Origin: Leptospira licerasiae serovar Varillal str. VAR 010
GTDB taxonomy: Bacteria; Spirochaetota; Leptospiria; Leptospirales; Leptospiraceae
Direction: 5' to 3'
DNA length: 64,000 nt
NCBI RefSeq assembly: GCF_000244755.1
Contig: NZ_AHOO02000005.1
Coordinates: 248,001 to 312,000 of the forward strand
The notes under the pieces were generated by a model that saw only the letters and a program-made list of their open reading frames with translations, had not been told where the DNA came from and did not search any database. The stretch's first letter is position 1. The number at the start of each line of letters is the position of its first letter. The position numbers were made by a program, and so were the translations under genes. Shown here piece after piece: positions 38,533-48,685 of this stretch.

Positions 38533-39066
38533 TCAAAACTCTTCCAGAAAGAAAACCTTCAGGTCCTTCAAACGTTTTGCTAAAAAATCCTTAGCGTAAG
38601 ATTTCCGTGCTGAGAGAGTTCCTTCCGGAATTCCGGTAACTTCCGAAATTTCTCTGAAGGATTTTCCATCGAACACGTTCTCCACAAACACGGATTTTTG
38701 CTCTTCAGGCAGTTCTTCTATGGCGATCGCTAATTCCTGAAGCACAAGACTTCTGTAAAATTCCTTTTCAGGTCCTGCTGCTTTATCAGGTATCGCGTCC
38801 TCTAGGATAAACTCCTGTTCTAAACGAGAGTTAGAATACTTTCCCGCTTTTTTGAATCTGTACCAGTCTCCCACTTTATTGCGAAGAACCGCATACACAT
38901 AAGCTAAAAGATATTCTATAGACCCAGCGGAATCCAGTTCAGTTACAGCAGTTAAAAAAGATTCTTGAAGAAGATCTTCTGCTTCTTCAGGATCCGTAAC
39001 CCTGGAACGAACCCATGCTAGGATTCTATCTCTTTCCCGTCTGTAAATCGTGTCCAAGGATCCCAA
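38533..39066 (-). CDS. ECF-family RNA polymerase sigma factor
   Basis: The 177-residue protein has both ECF regions. Region 2 is near residues 5-75 (RERDRILAWVRSRVTDPEEAEDLLQESFLTAV, then YVYAVLRNKVGDWYR). Region 4 is near 110-165 (LPEEQKSVFVENVFDGKSFREISEVTGIPEGTLSARKSYAKDFLAKRL), a clear helix-turn-helix. It leads an operon with the His-rich membrane protein and the VOC protein. No sigma-specific promoter could be picked upstream. Confidence 0.93.
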   Translation of the reverse strand: MGSLDTIYRRERDRILAWVRSRVTDPEEAEDLLQESFLTAVTELDSAGSIEYLLAYVYAVLRNKVGDWYRFKKAGKYSNSRLEQEFILEDAIPDKAAGPEKEFYRSLVLQELAIAIEELPEEQKSVFVENVFDGKSFREISEVTGIPEGTLSARKSYAKDFLAKRLKDLKVFFLEEF

Positions 39067-39351
39067 TGTGTTTCTCTTTCCTTAGAGAGGTAGTTGTAGC
39101 AGCGGGATTTTCCTTGGATTTTTTTATTAAGAATTGGTTTGAAACGGAAAAAAAATGATCCAAAAAGGAAAAATTCCGGACCAGAACCCATTCGGATTTA
39201 AAATGCTCTGCATAAAAACTCCTGAAGTTCGATACAAAGGTCCCAAATAAGAAACGTAAGTTTATATCTTAGGTCCCATTTTTTTCTAAAATTCTAAATT
39301 TTTTTCCGGCAATATCCTTTGGCCAAAACCCGTTTTTCCCGGAGGATTTTT

Positions 39352-39786
39352 ATGAAGGCTAGGAGAAACAAAGAAGAAGAGGAATATTTCGGTTGGATGA
39401 AATTGCAAACGGATCAATTGGGTTTTTTAGGAATAATACATTCCGTGAATAGATTCTATGATTCTCTACAAGGTTCCCAAACCAAAGAGTTGCGTTACTT
39501 TCGAAGAAAATTGGTAAGAACAGATTTCAGATATTCTAAAATTTTTATGAAGAAATTCGGAGATTATGAATATCTGATCTATGCTCGGATCGAAACCAAG
39601 GGAAAATCGGAATCCGATTCTTGGATACACATAGACGGGATCAAAATGGAAAGGGACGAAATGAGAGCGAAAGGAGTAAAGGATCATCCTTCTTATGAGA
39701 TCCGATGCCTCAGCGATATTTTTGAATCCTCCTGCGTGCCCGCATCCAAATCGGAAGAGGACAAAATAGATTCAGATTGTAGCTGA
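39352..39786 (+). CDS. Hypothetical protein
   Basis: The frame opens at a TTG at 39319, but the ATG at 39352 has a strong GGAGG 7 nt upstream and is chosen (144 residues, MKARRNKEEEEYFGWMKLQ). The protein is highly charged and without a signal peptide; RKLVRTDFRYSKIFMKKFGDYEYLIYARI looks like a strand-helix fold. The end is Ser/Asp/Cys-rich. I do not recognise the family. Confidence 0.7.
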   Translation: MKARRNKEEEEYFGWMKLQTDQLGFLGIIHSVNRFYDSLQGSQTKELRYFRRKLVRTDFRYSKIFMKKFGDYEYLIYARIETKGKSESDSWIHIDGIKMERDEMRAKGVKDHPSYEIRCLSDIFESSCVPASKSEEDKIDSDCS

Positions 39787-39845
39787 ATTTTAAATAAGCG
39801 GATCGATCGTTTAGAAGACAAAACAAAATCTTGAAAATTTATTTC

Positions 39846-39871
39846 CTCCGGACAAGAATTGCTTGCCGGAG
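39846..39871. other. Hairpin upstream of the lipocalin-like gene
   Basis: CTCCGG-A-CAAG (39846-39856) pairs with CTTGCCGGAG (39862-39871), ten pairs with one bulged A and a 5-nt loop. No T-run follows on the plus strand. It could be an RNA structure in the leader of the next gene or a weak terminator. Confidence 0.35.
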
Positions 39872-39900
39872 AATAAAACCAGGGTTAGGAATTGATCCCC

Positions 39901-41052
39901 ATGATTTTCATTTCCGAAAATTCTTCGGCGAACGATTGTTCTTTTAAACGATCTAAAACCATCCTTTCCAAATCGATTCTGGCCTTTTTAGTCCTATTTT
40001 GCTCTTTGGGAGAATGGCAACTATCCGCAGACGAAACAAAGATCCAGGCCAGAAAAACAAGCAAACACGAAATGGGATTTCATCCCTATACTCAGGAAGG
40101 TTATTTTCAGGCTTGGAACTATTCCTTTACGGACGATCAGACCTGGATCTTTGCCACATTCATAGTGAGCAATCTAGGACCAGGAACCAAAAACTGCGGA
40201 GTAAGTCTCGTAATTTACGATAAAGAAAACGGTACACAATTTTCCACCAGAGAGTATTCCAAAGACGAACTGAAAGCGGAGAGCGGAAATTTAGAATTAG
40301 AAATTTTTGATAGTTCCGTTTATAAAGGAGAAGCAGGTCCCGAGATCAAAATGATCACCGACTCCGCAGAACTTGTAATTAGTTATAAAACGGGTTGGTC
40401 CAAGGCAGTTTCTCTTTCCGGAGGAAAAATACACCTACCTGAAAAAGATAGTTTTGTACAAGCGGACATGGCATTTTCCTCAGTTCCGGCAAAAGGATAT
40501 TTAGTATTGAACGGAAAGAGAATGGAGCTAAATGGAAGAGGTGGAATGGAACATCTTCTTACCAACTACGAAGTTTACAAATACAGCAGACGCTGGGAAT
40601 TGTACCGCTCAATCAATAGCGCGGGCGAAAGATTATTTGCGGGCGGGTTTATTGGGAATGAAAACTTTCCAGAAGAAGAGATCCGGACCGTAAGCGCATT
40701 AGATCCTTCCGGCAAAATGTTATTTTCCGCAAAAGTTTTGAAATCGGAAGTTTTAGAATCGGAGACAGAACCTTTTTCGGGATATCATCTACCGGTAAAG
40801 GAAAAGTTTTATTTGGACGAAAGCGGTTCTTGCAGCTTAACAATTTCCAGAAAACATACGATCGGACAGATCTATGTTCTTTCCAATATATCCGCAGTGC
40901 TTAGATTCTTTGTTCGTTTATTTTTTACGAAACCCTATCAGCTTTATTATATTACCGATTCCAAATTGGATTGCACCCAATTACCGGAAGGAAATCTCCC
41001 GAAAGATAAAAACTTCCGGGGGATTTTTTCCTATTATCTGATCAATCCTTAA
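39901..41052 (+). CDS. Secreted Svf1/lipocalin-like protein
   Basis: From the ATG at 39901 the protein has a long basic start and a hydrophobic stretch ([19 protein letters not shown]), so it is probably exported. [32 protein letters not shown] near the start and [13 protein letters not shown] in the middle are like the two-domain Svf1/CrtC-like lipocalin relatives, which bind or change lipids. The match is from general pattern only. The stop codon overlaps the lnt stop (shared TTAA at 41049-41052). Confidence 0.65.
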   Translation: MIFISENSSANDCSFKRSKTILSKSILAFLVLFCSLGEWQLSADETKIQARKTSKHEMGFHPYTQEGYFQAWNYSFTDDQTWIFATFIVSNLGPGTKNCGVSLVIYDKENGTQFSTREYSKDELKAESGNLELEIFDSSVYKGEAGPEIKMITDSAELVISYKTGWSKAVSLSGGKIHLPEKDSFVQADMAFSSVPAKGYLVLNGKRMELNGRGGMEHLLTNYEVYKYSRRWELYRSINSAGERLFAGGFIGNENFPEEEIRTVSALDPSGKMLFSAKVLKSEVLESETEPFSGYHLPVKEKFYLDESGSCSLTISRKHTIGQIYVLSNISAVLRFFVRLFFTKPYQLYYITDSKLDCTQLPEGNLPKDKNFRGIFSYYLINP

Positions 41053-42839
41053 GCTTCCGACTTTTTGTTTCGAAGCAATAGGTTTCCGTAATATATAGCG
41101 GTCAGAATGATCATGATCCAAGGGATCAGATTTCCGTATAGAATATAGAAACCCGGAGGCGAATCGATCACTTGGATCTGCTGCCAACTGGTTTCCGCTT
41201 TCATTAGAGAAGTAGATTTGCCTTCTATAAAATTTCCCAAATGATCCACGTAACCTGAAATCCCGGAATTTGTCGAGCGGACCAACCATCTTCTCCATTC
41301 AATCGCTCTCAATCTTCCTAACTCGAAATGTTGATCACTTTCAGTAGTGGTCCCATACCATTTATCATTGGTAAGATTTGCGATAAATTGTGGATTGCCC
41401 GAGTCTTTGAACTTTCTTACGAATTCCGGAACGATTACTTCGTAACAGATCAAAGGAAGGAATAAACCTTCGTCCTTTAATTCCGTATGAGTTGGAGAAT
41501 AATAATTTCTCACAAATTCGGCATCCAGTCCTTCTGTTTTTTCCCAAGTAACAGGAAGAACTGTTTGAGGATTTTCTTTCGGAAAAGCGGAATAATAATG
41601 CAGAAGATCGAAAGATTCTCCCGGATCAAATCTTCCGGTTTGTGGACTTAGATCGTACATAAATTCGAAAGGCATGGTCTCTCCGAACATTACCAAATAT
41701 TGTTTTTGGTAAGCCTGTCTTCTGACACCATTCGGATCGTATACTACGTTATTATTGAAGTATCTGAGATATTCTCTTCCGGAACTTTTGATCTTATAAG
41801 CTGCATCTATTTCGTTAAAAAATACGGTCGCCTTGTATCTATTCGCAAAAGAAACCATTAAGGAATCGAACCTTGGCCAATAGATACGGTCTCCCATTTT
41901 GATCTTCAAAAGTTCTCTGTTCGCAGAGAAATAAGGAATTCCTGCTTCCGGCAAAACGATCAGGTCCGGATTTTTACCGGCTCTTTGTACGGCATTTTCC
42001 ACCATCTTGTCCATTCTACCCATTAGATCTTCTATCACTTCTCTAGGAGATCTACCTCTCTCGTCACGAATACTCATAGGGGCATCCGGTTGGACTACGA
42101 GGACCTCTAGTGTCTTAGTTGGGGTTACATTCTTCCATTTCAAATACAATGTGGACCCGACAATCACGAAAAGAAGAAGTAACGCAAACGGTAAGGTCCA
42201 GAATTTTATAAAATGGGACCTTTTCTCTTTGGATCTTAAGATCTCAGGAAGATGTAATAAATTTGTTTCGAAAAGTGTATAAGAGATTACGAATACTAAG
42301 AAGGAAAGTCCGTAAACTCCTGTGATCTCAACGGTTTGAGCCAGTATGATGTTTCCCGCTGCGAGATTTCCCCAATACCAAGGAAACAATTGGTAGCCGA
42401 TCATATCGGCCGCCATACCGCAAACCCCGGCTACCCAAACGCTGTGTTTGCCTGCTCTTCTGGAAAGAAAGGAATAAGAAACTAAGAAGATGGGGAACTT
42501 AGCTCCGAATAAAACTCCTGCCACAAGTAGAATGATAAATGCGACAAGCCAGGGGAAATTCCCGAAGACCATTGCCATATGATGGATCCAATGAAATGCG
42601 ATCGCATAAAAAAATACCCCAAATAGGAAACCGTATCCTAACAATCTCCAGTATCTTCCGGAATATTTATGAGTGATCCAAAATAGACCGAAAGGAGCGA
42701 TCCAAACTAAATGGCTGAGATAAAAAGGAGCGAAGGCTAAGAATGCAAATGCCCCCGTCCAGAGAAAACAGAAGAAGTCGAAAAACAGTGTTTTTTGAAA
42801 CTCTCTAAAACGATGTAAAAAAGAATCCATGGATACCAA
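41049..42839 (-). CDS. lnt: Apolipoprotein N-acyltransferase
   Basis: This inner-membrane enzyme adds the third acyl chain to lipoproteins. About seven membrane segments lie in the first 230 residues, followed by the CN-hydrolase domain. The catalytic triad can be placed: Glu in [10 protein letters not shown], Lys in [14 protein letters not shown], Cys in [28 protein letters not shown] is the conserved active-site loop. A last membrane segment lies near the C-terminus. The many lipoproteins in this window are its likely substrates. Confidence 0.94.
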   Translation of the reverse strand: MVSMDSFLHRFREFQKTLFFDFFCFLWTGAFAFLAFAPFYLSHLVWIAPFGLFWITHKYSGRYWRLLGYGFLFGVFFYAIAFHWIHHMAMVFGNFPWLVAFIILLVAGVLFGAKFPIFLVSYSFLSRRAGKHSVWVAGVCGMAADMIGYQLFPWYWGNLAAGNIILAQTVEITGVYGLSFLVFVISYTLFETNLLHLPEILRSKEKRSHFIKFWTLPFALLLLFVIVGSTLYLKWKNVTPTKTLEVLVVQPDAPMSIRDERGRSPREVIEDLMGRMDKMVENAVQRAGKNPDLIVLPEAGIPYFSANRELLKIKMGDRIYWPRFDSLMVSFANRYKATVFFNEIDAAYKIKSSGREYLRYFNNNVVYDPNGVRRQAYQKQYLVMFGETMPFEFMYDLSPQTGRFDPGESFDLLHYYSAFPKENPQTVLPVTWEKTEGLDAEFVRNYYSPTHTELKDEGLFLPLICYEVIVPEFVRKFKDSGNPQFIANLTNDKWYGTTTESDQHFELGRLRAIEWRRWLVRSTNSGISGYVDHLGNFIEGKSTSLMKAETSWQQIQVIDSPPGFYILYGNLIPWIMIILTAIYYGNLLLRNKKSEA

Positions 42840-42943
42840 CGTTGATCGGAAAAAAAACCTTTTGAGTCAATCTATTTAGGTCTTAGTGAAGTGCTTGCCG
42901 TAGGAGAAGGAGACATGAGTATACCAATAACACTGGTCGAATC

Positions 42944-44242
42944 ATGAGCTCTCCATATTTTAAAATTGTCGGTAAAAATCCTCTTCATGGAACTGTAATG
43001 CCCCAAGGGAATAAAAACGAGGCCTTACCTATTTTAGGCGCTGTTTGTTTAGTCCCTGGCGAAGTGATTATCGAAAATATTCCTCAGATATCGGACGTTC
43101 TAATGCTCATGGACGTTCTACGCCATTTAGGAATGGAGGTAGAAGATAAGGGAGAAGGTACGTTTTTATTTCGTAATAATGGAGACCTTAAATCGGATCT
43201 TCCTGCGGAACTATGTTCCAAGATCAGAGGCGCAGTCACTCTTGCAGGTCCAATACTTGCCAAAACCGGAAGGGTGTTTTTACCAAGGCCGGGTGGAGAC
43301 AAGATCGGACGCAGAAGAATGGACACTCATCTTCTCGCACTCCAAGCACTCGGAGCCCAGATCGAAGTATTTCCAGACGGTTACGAGATCAAAGGTGATC
43401 GACTTAGAGGTACGGACCTTCTCATGGACGAAGCTTCCGTTACTGCTACAGAAAACGCAGTCATGGCCGCAGTACTTTCCGAAGGTGTAACTGTCTTACG
43501 TCATGCAGCAAGCGAGCCTCATGTGCAAAGGCTTTGTAAATTTTTAGTTTCTGCCGGAGCAAAAATTTCAGGAATAGGTTCTAACATTCTCACGATCGAA
43601 GGTGTAAGTTCCTTAAAAACTCCCGACAAACCTCATAGGATCGGATCCGATTATCTAGAGATCGGGAGCTTTATCAGTTTGGCCGCAGTTACAGGCGGAG
43701 AAATTTTTATCGGAGATGTGGAACTGGAAGATATCCGGATGATCCGCATGGTATATTCACGCTTAGGGATAGAAGTTCGTCCTCAAGATGGGGGCATCTT
43801 AGTTCCTTCCGACCAAAAAATGGAGATCATTCCGGACTATCATGGAGCCACTCCTAAAATAGACGATTCTCCTTGGCCTGGATTTCCAGCCGATATGACC
43901 TCTGTTGCGTTAGTCACCGCGACTCAATGTAAAGGAACGGTCCTCATTCACGAAAAAATGTTCGAGTCTAGATTGTTCTTCGTAGATAATATTATTTCGA
44001 TGGGTGCGCAAATTATTCTCTGCGATCCACATAGAGCGATTGTGATCGGGCCAAATCGTCTTTATGGACAAAAAGTAGCAAGTCCTGATATCAGAGCAGG
44101 AATGGCGATGATCATCGCTGCGCTTTGTGCGGAAGGTACAAGTTCTATCCACAATATCGTTCAGATAGACAGAGGATTCCAGGACATAGATACTAGACTT
44201 AGATCTCTAGGCGCTCACATTGAGAGGATTGGTGAAGAATGA
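42944..44242 (+). CDS. murA: UDP-N-acetylglucosamine 1-carboxyvinyltransferase, Asp-type active site
   Basis: This is the first committed enzyme of peptidoglycan synthesis, joining phosphoenolpyruvate to UDP-GlcNAc. The 432-residue protein opens with [23 protein letters not shown], including the conserved substrate-binding Lys-Asn. At the position of the fosfomycin-targeted Cys (E. coli Cys115) it has Asp: [11 protein letters not shown]119, codon GAC at 43298. The C-terminal [17 protein letters not shown] is typical. It leads an operon of four genes with overlapping ends. Confidence 0.96.
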   Translation: MSSPYFKIVGKNPLHGTVMPQGNKNEALPILGAVCLVPGEVIIENIPQISDVLMLMDVLRHLGMEVEDKGEGTFLFRNNGDLKSDLPAELCSKIRGAVTLAGPILAKTGRVFLPRPGGDKIGRRRMDTHLLALQALGAQIEVFPDGYEIKGDRLRGTDLLMDEASVTATENAVMAAVLSEGVTVLRHAASEPHVQRLCKFLVSAGAKISGIGSNILTIEGVSSLKTPDKPHRIGSDYLEIGSFISLAAVTGGEIFIGDVELEDIRMIRMVYSRLGIEVRPQDGGILVPSDQKMEIIPDYHGATPKIDDSPWPGFPADMTSVALVTATQCKGTVLIHEKMFESRLFFVDNIISMGAQIILCDPHRAIVIGPNRLYGQKVASPDIRAGMAMIIAALCAEGTSSIHNIVQIDRGFQDIDTRLRSLGAHIERIGEE

Positions 44243-44892
44243 ACCGAAAAGACTTCTTCCGGAAGGGCTTAGCAAAAGCTTTTTCCGTAATGGAAGAAGG
44301 CGTTAATGAAATTTCGGAAACCTGGAATTCTGTAGTAGAGGAAGATAAAAAAGCAGAACCGGAAAAAACTTCGCCCAAAAAAAGCCAGATCAAGGTCCCA
44401 AAACCTAAGACTGTTAAAAGTAAATTTAAAGGTTTTAGAAATTTACAATTTCCTCCCGGAGCGGATATAACAGGAAAACGATTCCTTTCTAAATGTACCG
44501 CTTGCAGCGATTGTATCTATGCCTGTCCTTATTCTGTTCTATTCCCCGTTCCTGACGATAAGACCGGTAAATATTTCCCTCATATGGATGTGAATCTGAA
44601 TGCATGTATGTTATGCAAAGATTATCCATGTATCTCTGCTTGCGAGACTGGTGCTCTTTTACCTTATAAAAAAAATGAATCTCCTAAATTCGGAAAGGCG
44701 AAAGGTTTTTTCCAACATTGTATCAATTCCAGAACGGGAGAAAAAACCTGCGAGACCTGTGCGATCACTTGCCCTATTCCGAATGTGGTCCAATTCAAAG
44801 GAAACAAACCCAGCTTTTCTAAAGATTGTGTCGGCTGCGGTTTATGTGTTTCCTCTTGTCCTACATTTCCTAAGGCAATCCAAGTACAATGA
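44239..44892 (+). CDS. Polyferredoxin-like 4Fe-4S protein (NapF/NapG type)
   Basis: The 217-residue protein has an N-terminal charged part, then Cys-rich motifs: [36 protein letters not shown] and [15 protein letters not shown]. These would bind up to four 4Fe-4S clusters. The layout is like NapF/NapG ferredoxins, but no nitrate reductase is near. Whether it is exported is unclear; no clear signal peptide is seen. It overlaps murA by 4 nt and the SpoIID-like gene by 4 nt. Confidence 0.9.
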   Translation: MNRKDFFRKGLAKAFSVMEEGVNEISETWNSVVEEDKKAEPEKTSPKKSQIKVPKPKTVKSKFKGFRNLQFPPGADITGKRFLSKCTACSDCIYACPYSVLFPVPDDKTGKYFPHMDVNLNACMLCKDYPCISACETGALLPYKKNESPKFGKAKGFFQHCINSRTGEKTCETCAITCPIPNVVQFKGNKPSFSKDCVGCGLCVSSCPTFPKAIQVQ

Positions 44893-46070
44893 GTCTACTT
44901 TCCAAACTTGTGTGTTTGGGTTTTCTATTTTTATCATCTATTTCTTTAACTGCGGATCCAATTCCGAATAAGATCAGAATCGGGATCCTATCCAAATATT
45001 CCCCGGAAACAGTTCGGATCATTGCAAAGGGTTCCAGAATTCAATATTCGGGAAAGAATAGTTTAGAAAAATATAAAACGATTTTAGTTCGAGTGGAACA
45101 AGACCAAATAAGGATTATAGACGGAGCTAAAAACTCAAAGTCAGAACATATCTTATTTTCCGGCGGAGAATACGAACTGGAAGTCCCGAAAGACCAGAAC
45201 CCTAAAAGATATTCCGGAGATCTGGAAATTAGTTCATCCAAAGGAATATTAAAATTCATACTTGCTGTTCCGTTAGAAGAATATGTACTGATCGGAATGA
45301 TCTCCGAATTTGGCGATCTATTCTATCCAAAAGAAGAAAGAAATCGCCCACCGAACTGGAAGCAGGAATACGCAAACGTTTCTTCTGCAATGATCCGTTC
45401 TTACGCGCTTGCAAACTTAGGAAGGCATTCCAAAGAAGGCCACGATCTATGTGATCTAACGCATTGTCTTCAGTTTTCGGGAAAATTAAAAAAGGAGAAT
45501 ATAAACTTCTCTCCTTCTAAAAAAATACTTCTGGAAGATAAAAGCGGAAAAGTTTTAGAGACATTCTTTCATTCTACATGCGGAGGAAATCTATCTTCTC
45601 CTTCCGTTCTTTGGAAAAATTTTAAAAATCCGCAATATTTTAGATCCGGCTCTGATACAAGTAATGGAGAAATTCAATGTAAAAATTCTCCCCATATCTC
45701 TTGGGAAACTTTTATCTCGAAAGAAGAAATGGAATCGGCTTTAGAAACAAAACAGATAATCGAATTGGAACCTAAGTATTCCGAATCCAGAGTAACTTCC
45801 CTAGAATATAAAGATTATTCCGGAAGAAGGAATGTCCAAGCTTCCGAATTTTTATCTAAAATCGGTAAAAAGTTAGGCTGGAATAAAACTAAAAGTAACG
45901 ACTTTAAGATTGAAACAAGCGCTCGAGGATTTTATATAAAAGGAAAAGGATTCGGACACGGGATCGGTCTTTGCCAATATGGAGCCAGAGAAATGGCGTT
46001 TAGAGGAGCGAAATCGGAAGAGATACTAAACTTTTACTTTCCAGGCGCAGGATTGAGGCGGATCCCTTGA
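44889..46070 (+). CDS. SpoIID/LytB domain protein
   Basis: The 393-residue protein has a signal peptide (LLSKLVCLGFLFLSSISLTA). The SpoIID domain spans about 95-390: LAVPLEEYVLIGMISEFGD, SSAMIRSYALANLGRHSKEGHDLCDLTHCLQFSG in parts, FFHSTCGGNLSSPSVLW and GKGFGHGIGLCQYGAREMA. SpoIID proteins cut denuded glycan strands of peptidoglycan. Overlaps of 4 nt on both sides show an operon with murA. Confidence 0.93.
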   Translation: MSLLSKLVCLGFLFLSSISLTADPIPNKIRIGILSKYSPETVRIIAKGSRIQYSGKNSLEKYKTILVRVEQDQIRIIDGAKNSKSEHILFSGGEYELEVPKDQNPKRYSGDLEISSSKGILKFILAVPLEEYVLIGMISEFGDLFYPKEERNRPPNWKQEYANVSSAMIRSYALANLGRHSKEGHDLCDLTHCLQFSGKLKKENINFSPSKKILLEDKSGKVLETFFHSTCGGNLSSPSVLWKNFKNPQYFRSGSDTSNGEIQCKNSPHISWETFISKEEMESALETKQIIELEPKYSESRVTSLEYKDYSGRRNVQASEFLSKIGKKLGWNKTKSNDFKIETSARGFYIKGKGFGHGIGLCQYGAREMAFRGAKSEEILNFYFPGAGLRRIP

Positions 46071-46786
46071 GATCTATTTTTACCATATTCGCAATATATT
46101 TGTTTTTCATAATATTCTTCTTCGAAACTACGGGAGCGCAAACGACAAAAAGAAAAGTAGAAGGATTTGAATTTTACTTTTTATCCGACTGGAACAAGCA
46201 GAGAAATCCGGAGCGACTACTCGAAACTTTTGCGGAAAAATTCGTAACAGAAATCCGATCCGAATCGGAAAGATTGGAAAGAAGGATCCCTCAAGACGCT
46301 CAAGTTTTTGTTTCTGAAAACTCCGAAGTTTTCAGAAAATATTCCGGTCAGCCTGGGAGCACAGCGGCATTCTACTCTCCTGAAAGTAATAAATTCTTTT
46401 TTCAGAATCCCGAAAGCTTGGCTAAAAGAGGAATTTTAGAAACGGTGATCAAACATGAGATCTGCCACTTCTTAGCACCGGAACCAAAATCGGAAACTTC
46501 CTTTTGGATGCAGGAATCTTATTGTGAGTCCTTGCATCCTACAAATCTAAAACCTACTTCTGCAGATCTTAAGTTTCCTTGGAGTTGGGAGAAATTCGAC
46601 GAAGAATGTACAAAGGAAATCCGCACAAAGAGCGGACCTAAAAAGAAGATCCTATACCAAAAACTTTCTCTCTGGGGTTCCTGGCTTTTAAAAACGAAGG
46701 GAGAAGCGAGATTTCGGGTCTTTTTGGAAAATCCGAGCCCTGAGATCGCAACTATATATTCACAATTTGTAAAATCGAGATATTGA
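46067..46786 (+). CDS. Secreted HExxH metallopeptidase-like protein
   Basis: The 239-residue protein starts at TTG in a 4-nt overlap with the SpoIID-like gene, with GAGGCGG just upstream. A signal peptide (IFAIYLFFIIFFFETTGA) is followed by a domain with VIKHEICHFLAPEPK, the zinc HExxH motif, and a Glu further on in WMQESYCES that could be the third ligand. This is the gluzincin pattern. No family was named. It is the last gene of the murA operon, so a role in the cell envelope is likely. Confidence 0.83.
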   Translation: MRSIFTIFAIYLFFIIFFFETTGAQTTKRKVEGFEFYFLSDWNKQRNPERLLETFAEKFVTEIRSESERLERRIPQDAQVFVSENSEVFRKYSGQPGSTAAFYSPESNKFFFQNPESLAKRGILETVIKHEICHFLAPEPKSETSFWMQESYCESLHPTNLKPTSADLKFPWSWEKFDEECTKEIRTKSGPKKKILYQKLSLWGSWLLKTKGEARFRVFLENPSPEIATIYSQFVKSRY

Positions 46787-46806
46787 TTTTTTCCGTGATA
46801 TGCCAT

Positions 46807-46876
46807 GTTGGAGTTCCTACATGCGATTTCATTCTAAAGAATCAAGTCTTGACCGCGCGAAGTTGGAACTCCTACA
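46807..46876. repeat. Two copies of a GTTGGARYTCCTACA element
   Basis: GTTGGAGTTCCTACA (46807-46821) and GTTGGAACTCCTACA (46862-46876) lie in the gap between two converging genes. Each is close to a palindrome. Short elements of this kind are often scattered between genes; other copies were not seen in this window. Confidence 0.5.
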
Positions 46877-46884
46877 GCCAAGAG

Positions 46885-48684
46885 TTAAAAAACCTTTAAT
46901 TTCCCCCAGTCTTCTCCTTCTTTCCCTGAACCAAAAGAAATCACCAATCTTTCAAAAACTTTCAGTTTATCTAATATAGGCTGCACATCTCTATCGATCG
47001 TTTTGGAAGTATATTCAGAAGAACCTTCCGCGCCATATAAATAAAAACTTTTGAGGTCATCTAAAATCCCTGGAACACGAATTACCAAATGATGCGGATA
47101 ATAAGCCAATTCTTTTGCAGGACCGGAGGAGAATAGATCTGCTTGATTAGGTCGGTTCCCATTTCCAGAAGAAACAGTTTCTTCCGCACTTTTTCTATCG
47201 GAAGCTAAGTATTTCCAATTCCCTACTTTCAAAGAAGCTGGAGTGTAAAAACCTCCTTTTCTCAAAGGATAAGATTCCAAATTCGTGTTTTGATAAGAAA
47301 CCTTAATTGGATTTCCAACTTTGAAGATTGCCTTTAAAAGTTTATCATCCGGAACGGAAGCAGGCAATGAGATCCCGAATCTTGGATATACCATTCCGGA
47401 CTTATATTCCAATCCGTTAAAGCTCAAAGCGATCCCTTTTTCGGAACCGAAGTATTGTTCATGGATCCCCGCATTTTTACCGAAAGAGTTTAGACCTTCT
47501 CCGAATTCTTCCCATTCTCCGCTGATTGATTCTAGTGATTTCCAAACTTCAGACGGTCTTAATTCTTCGGAATAAAATACTAAATTGGTTTCTCGAGGTA
47601 TTACTTTCGAAAGTCCGGGACCGGAGCTAACCACTTGATTTTTATCTCCGCCTATCTTATAAACTTTCCCATCTAGATTTTTTCCTGCTTCCCAACCCAA
47701 AAGTAAAGCAGCCCCCGAATTCCCGAAGGATGGTTTAAGAAATGGAGCGATAAAAGAATCGGTTCCGGCATAAAGAAGGACTTTATTTTCTTTTTTAGAA
47801 GCTTCTTTTCTAAGAACATCAAAACCACTTTGATTTCCTAAAGAATCGTTGTTTGCAGAAGAAGCCAAATCTAAAGATTTTTCTAATAGATCTTCGGAAT
47901 CAGTGAGAATGATAAAATCACCCAACACGATCGCTAAAATTTTTCCGGAACCGAATTCATATTTAAAAGCTTCTAAGTTTCCGAATTTTTCTGAACCCGC
48001 CGCAAATTGGTCCGCGAAATCATCCGCAGAATGGGTGGTCTCCGAACCTGTAGGGGTATAATATCCTTCTTCCGTTTGAGGGGGAGTTTGGGGTTTTTCT
48101 TCTTTAGGAGTCTCTTTAATTATGATCTTTTCTCCCTTAAATGCGGTGATCAAACTCACTCCCAACTTGGAACTTGCACTTGCCTTACCCACGAGTAAAA
48201 AATTTGACTTTGGAAAAGTAGCAGCAGCCACAGGCCCATCAAACAGTGCGGCAAGCCTGGATGGCCTTGTCATCACTCCAGCTTTCGCTTCTAATAGATA
48301 AAGAACAGAACTGATCTTCCTGAGTTCAGGCAAAGTAAGAATTTTTTGAAAAGTACCATCATCCGAAAGCTCTCTTCCTAAATTCGTTTTTTCAAGATCT
48401 TCTACAAACTCTTCGGGGCGATATACTTCTACAAGCACGCTTGCTTTTTTAGGAATGAGAAGAGCAGGATCTTTGATAGATGAGTCAATGGAATATCCTT
48501 TAAAAGAAAGATAAAACCCAATTGCCAAGAACAGGACGCCTGCACCTGTAGGAATTCCTACTTTAGGATCTTTTAATATATTTTCTCTGAATCCGGCCTT
48601 TAGACTTTCCAAAGATTCCCTATCGAAAAGAGATTTGATCTTAGGGATTATTCTTGATTTGAAAATTTGGATGCAAGTTCTCAT
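46885..48684 (-). CDS. Membrane-anchored protein in the YfaA (DUF2138-like) position
   Basis: The 599-residue protein has one membrane segment near 43-63 (GIPTGAGVLFLAIGFYLSF) and a large, probably periplasmic part, with a Pro/Glu/Thr-rich linker near 190-220. DPALLIPKKASVLVEVYRP and LLEAKAGVMTRPSRLAALFDG resemble parts of DUF2138 proteins, but the match is weak. It follows the transpeptidase-like gene by 1 nt and is the last gene of the macroglobulin operon. E. coli YfaA belongs to the corresponding gene set and is of similar size, which supports the link by context. Confidence 0.7.
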   Translation of the reverse strand: MRTCIQIFKSRIIPKIKSLFDRESLESLKAGFRENILKDPKVGIPTGAGVLFLAIGFYLSFKGYSIDSSIKDPALLIPKKASVLVEVYRPEEFVEDLEKTNLGRELSDDGTFQKILTLPELRKISSVLYLLEAKAGVMTRPSRLAALFDGPVAAATFPKSNFLLVGKASASSKLGVSLITAFKGEKIIIKETPKEEKPQTPPQTEEGYYTPTGSETTHSADDFADQFAAGSEKFGNLEAFKYEFGSGKILAIVLGDFIILTDSEDLLEKSLDLASSANNDSLGNQSGFDVLRKEASKKENKVLLYAGTDSFIAPFLKPSFGNSGAALLLGWEAGKNLDGKVYKIGGDKNQVVSSGPGLSKVIPRETNLVFYSEELRPSEVWKSLESISGEWEEFGEGLNSFGKNAGIHEQYFGSEKGIALSFNGLEYKSGMVYPRFGISLPASVPDDKLLKAIFKVGNPIKVSYQNTNLESYPLRKGGFYTPASLKVGNWKYLASDRKSAEETVSSGNGNRPNQADLFSSGPAKELAYYPHHLVIRVPGILDDLKSFYLYGAEGSSEYTSKTIDRDVQPILDKLKVFERLVISFGSGKEGEDWGKLKVF

Positions 48685-48685
48685 A

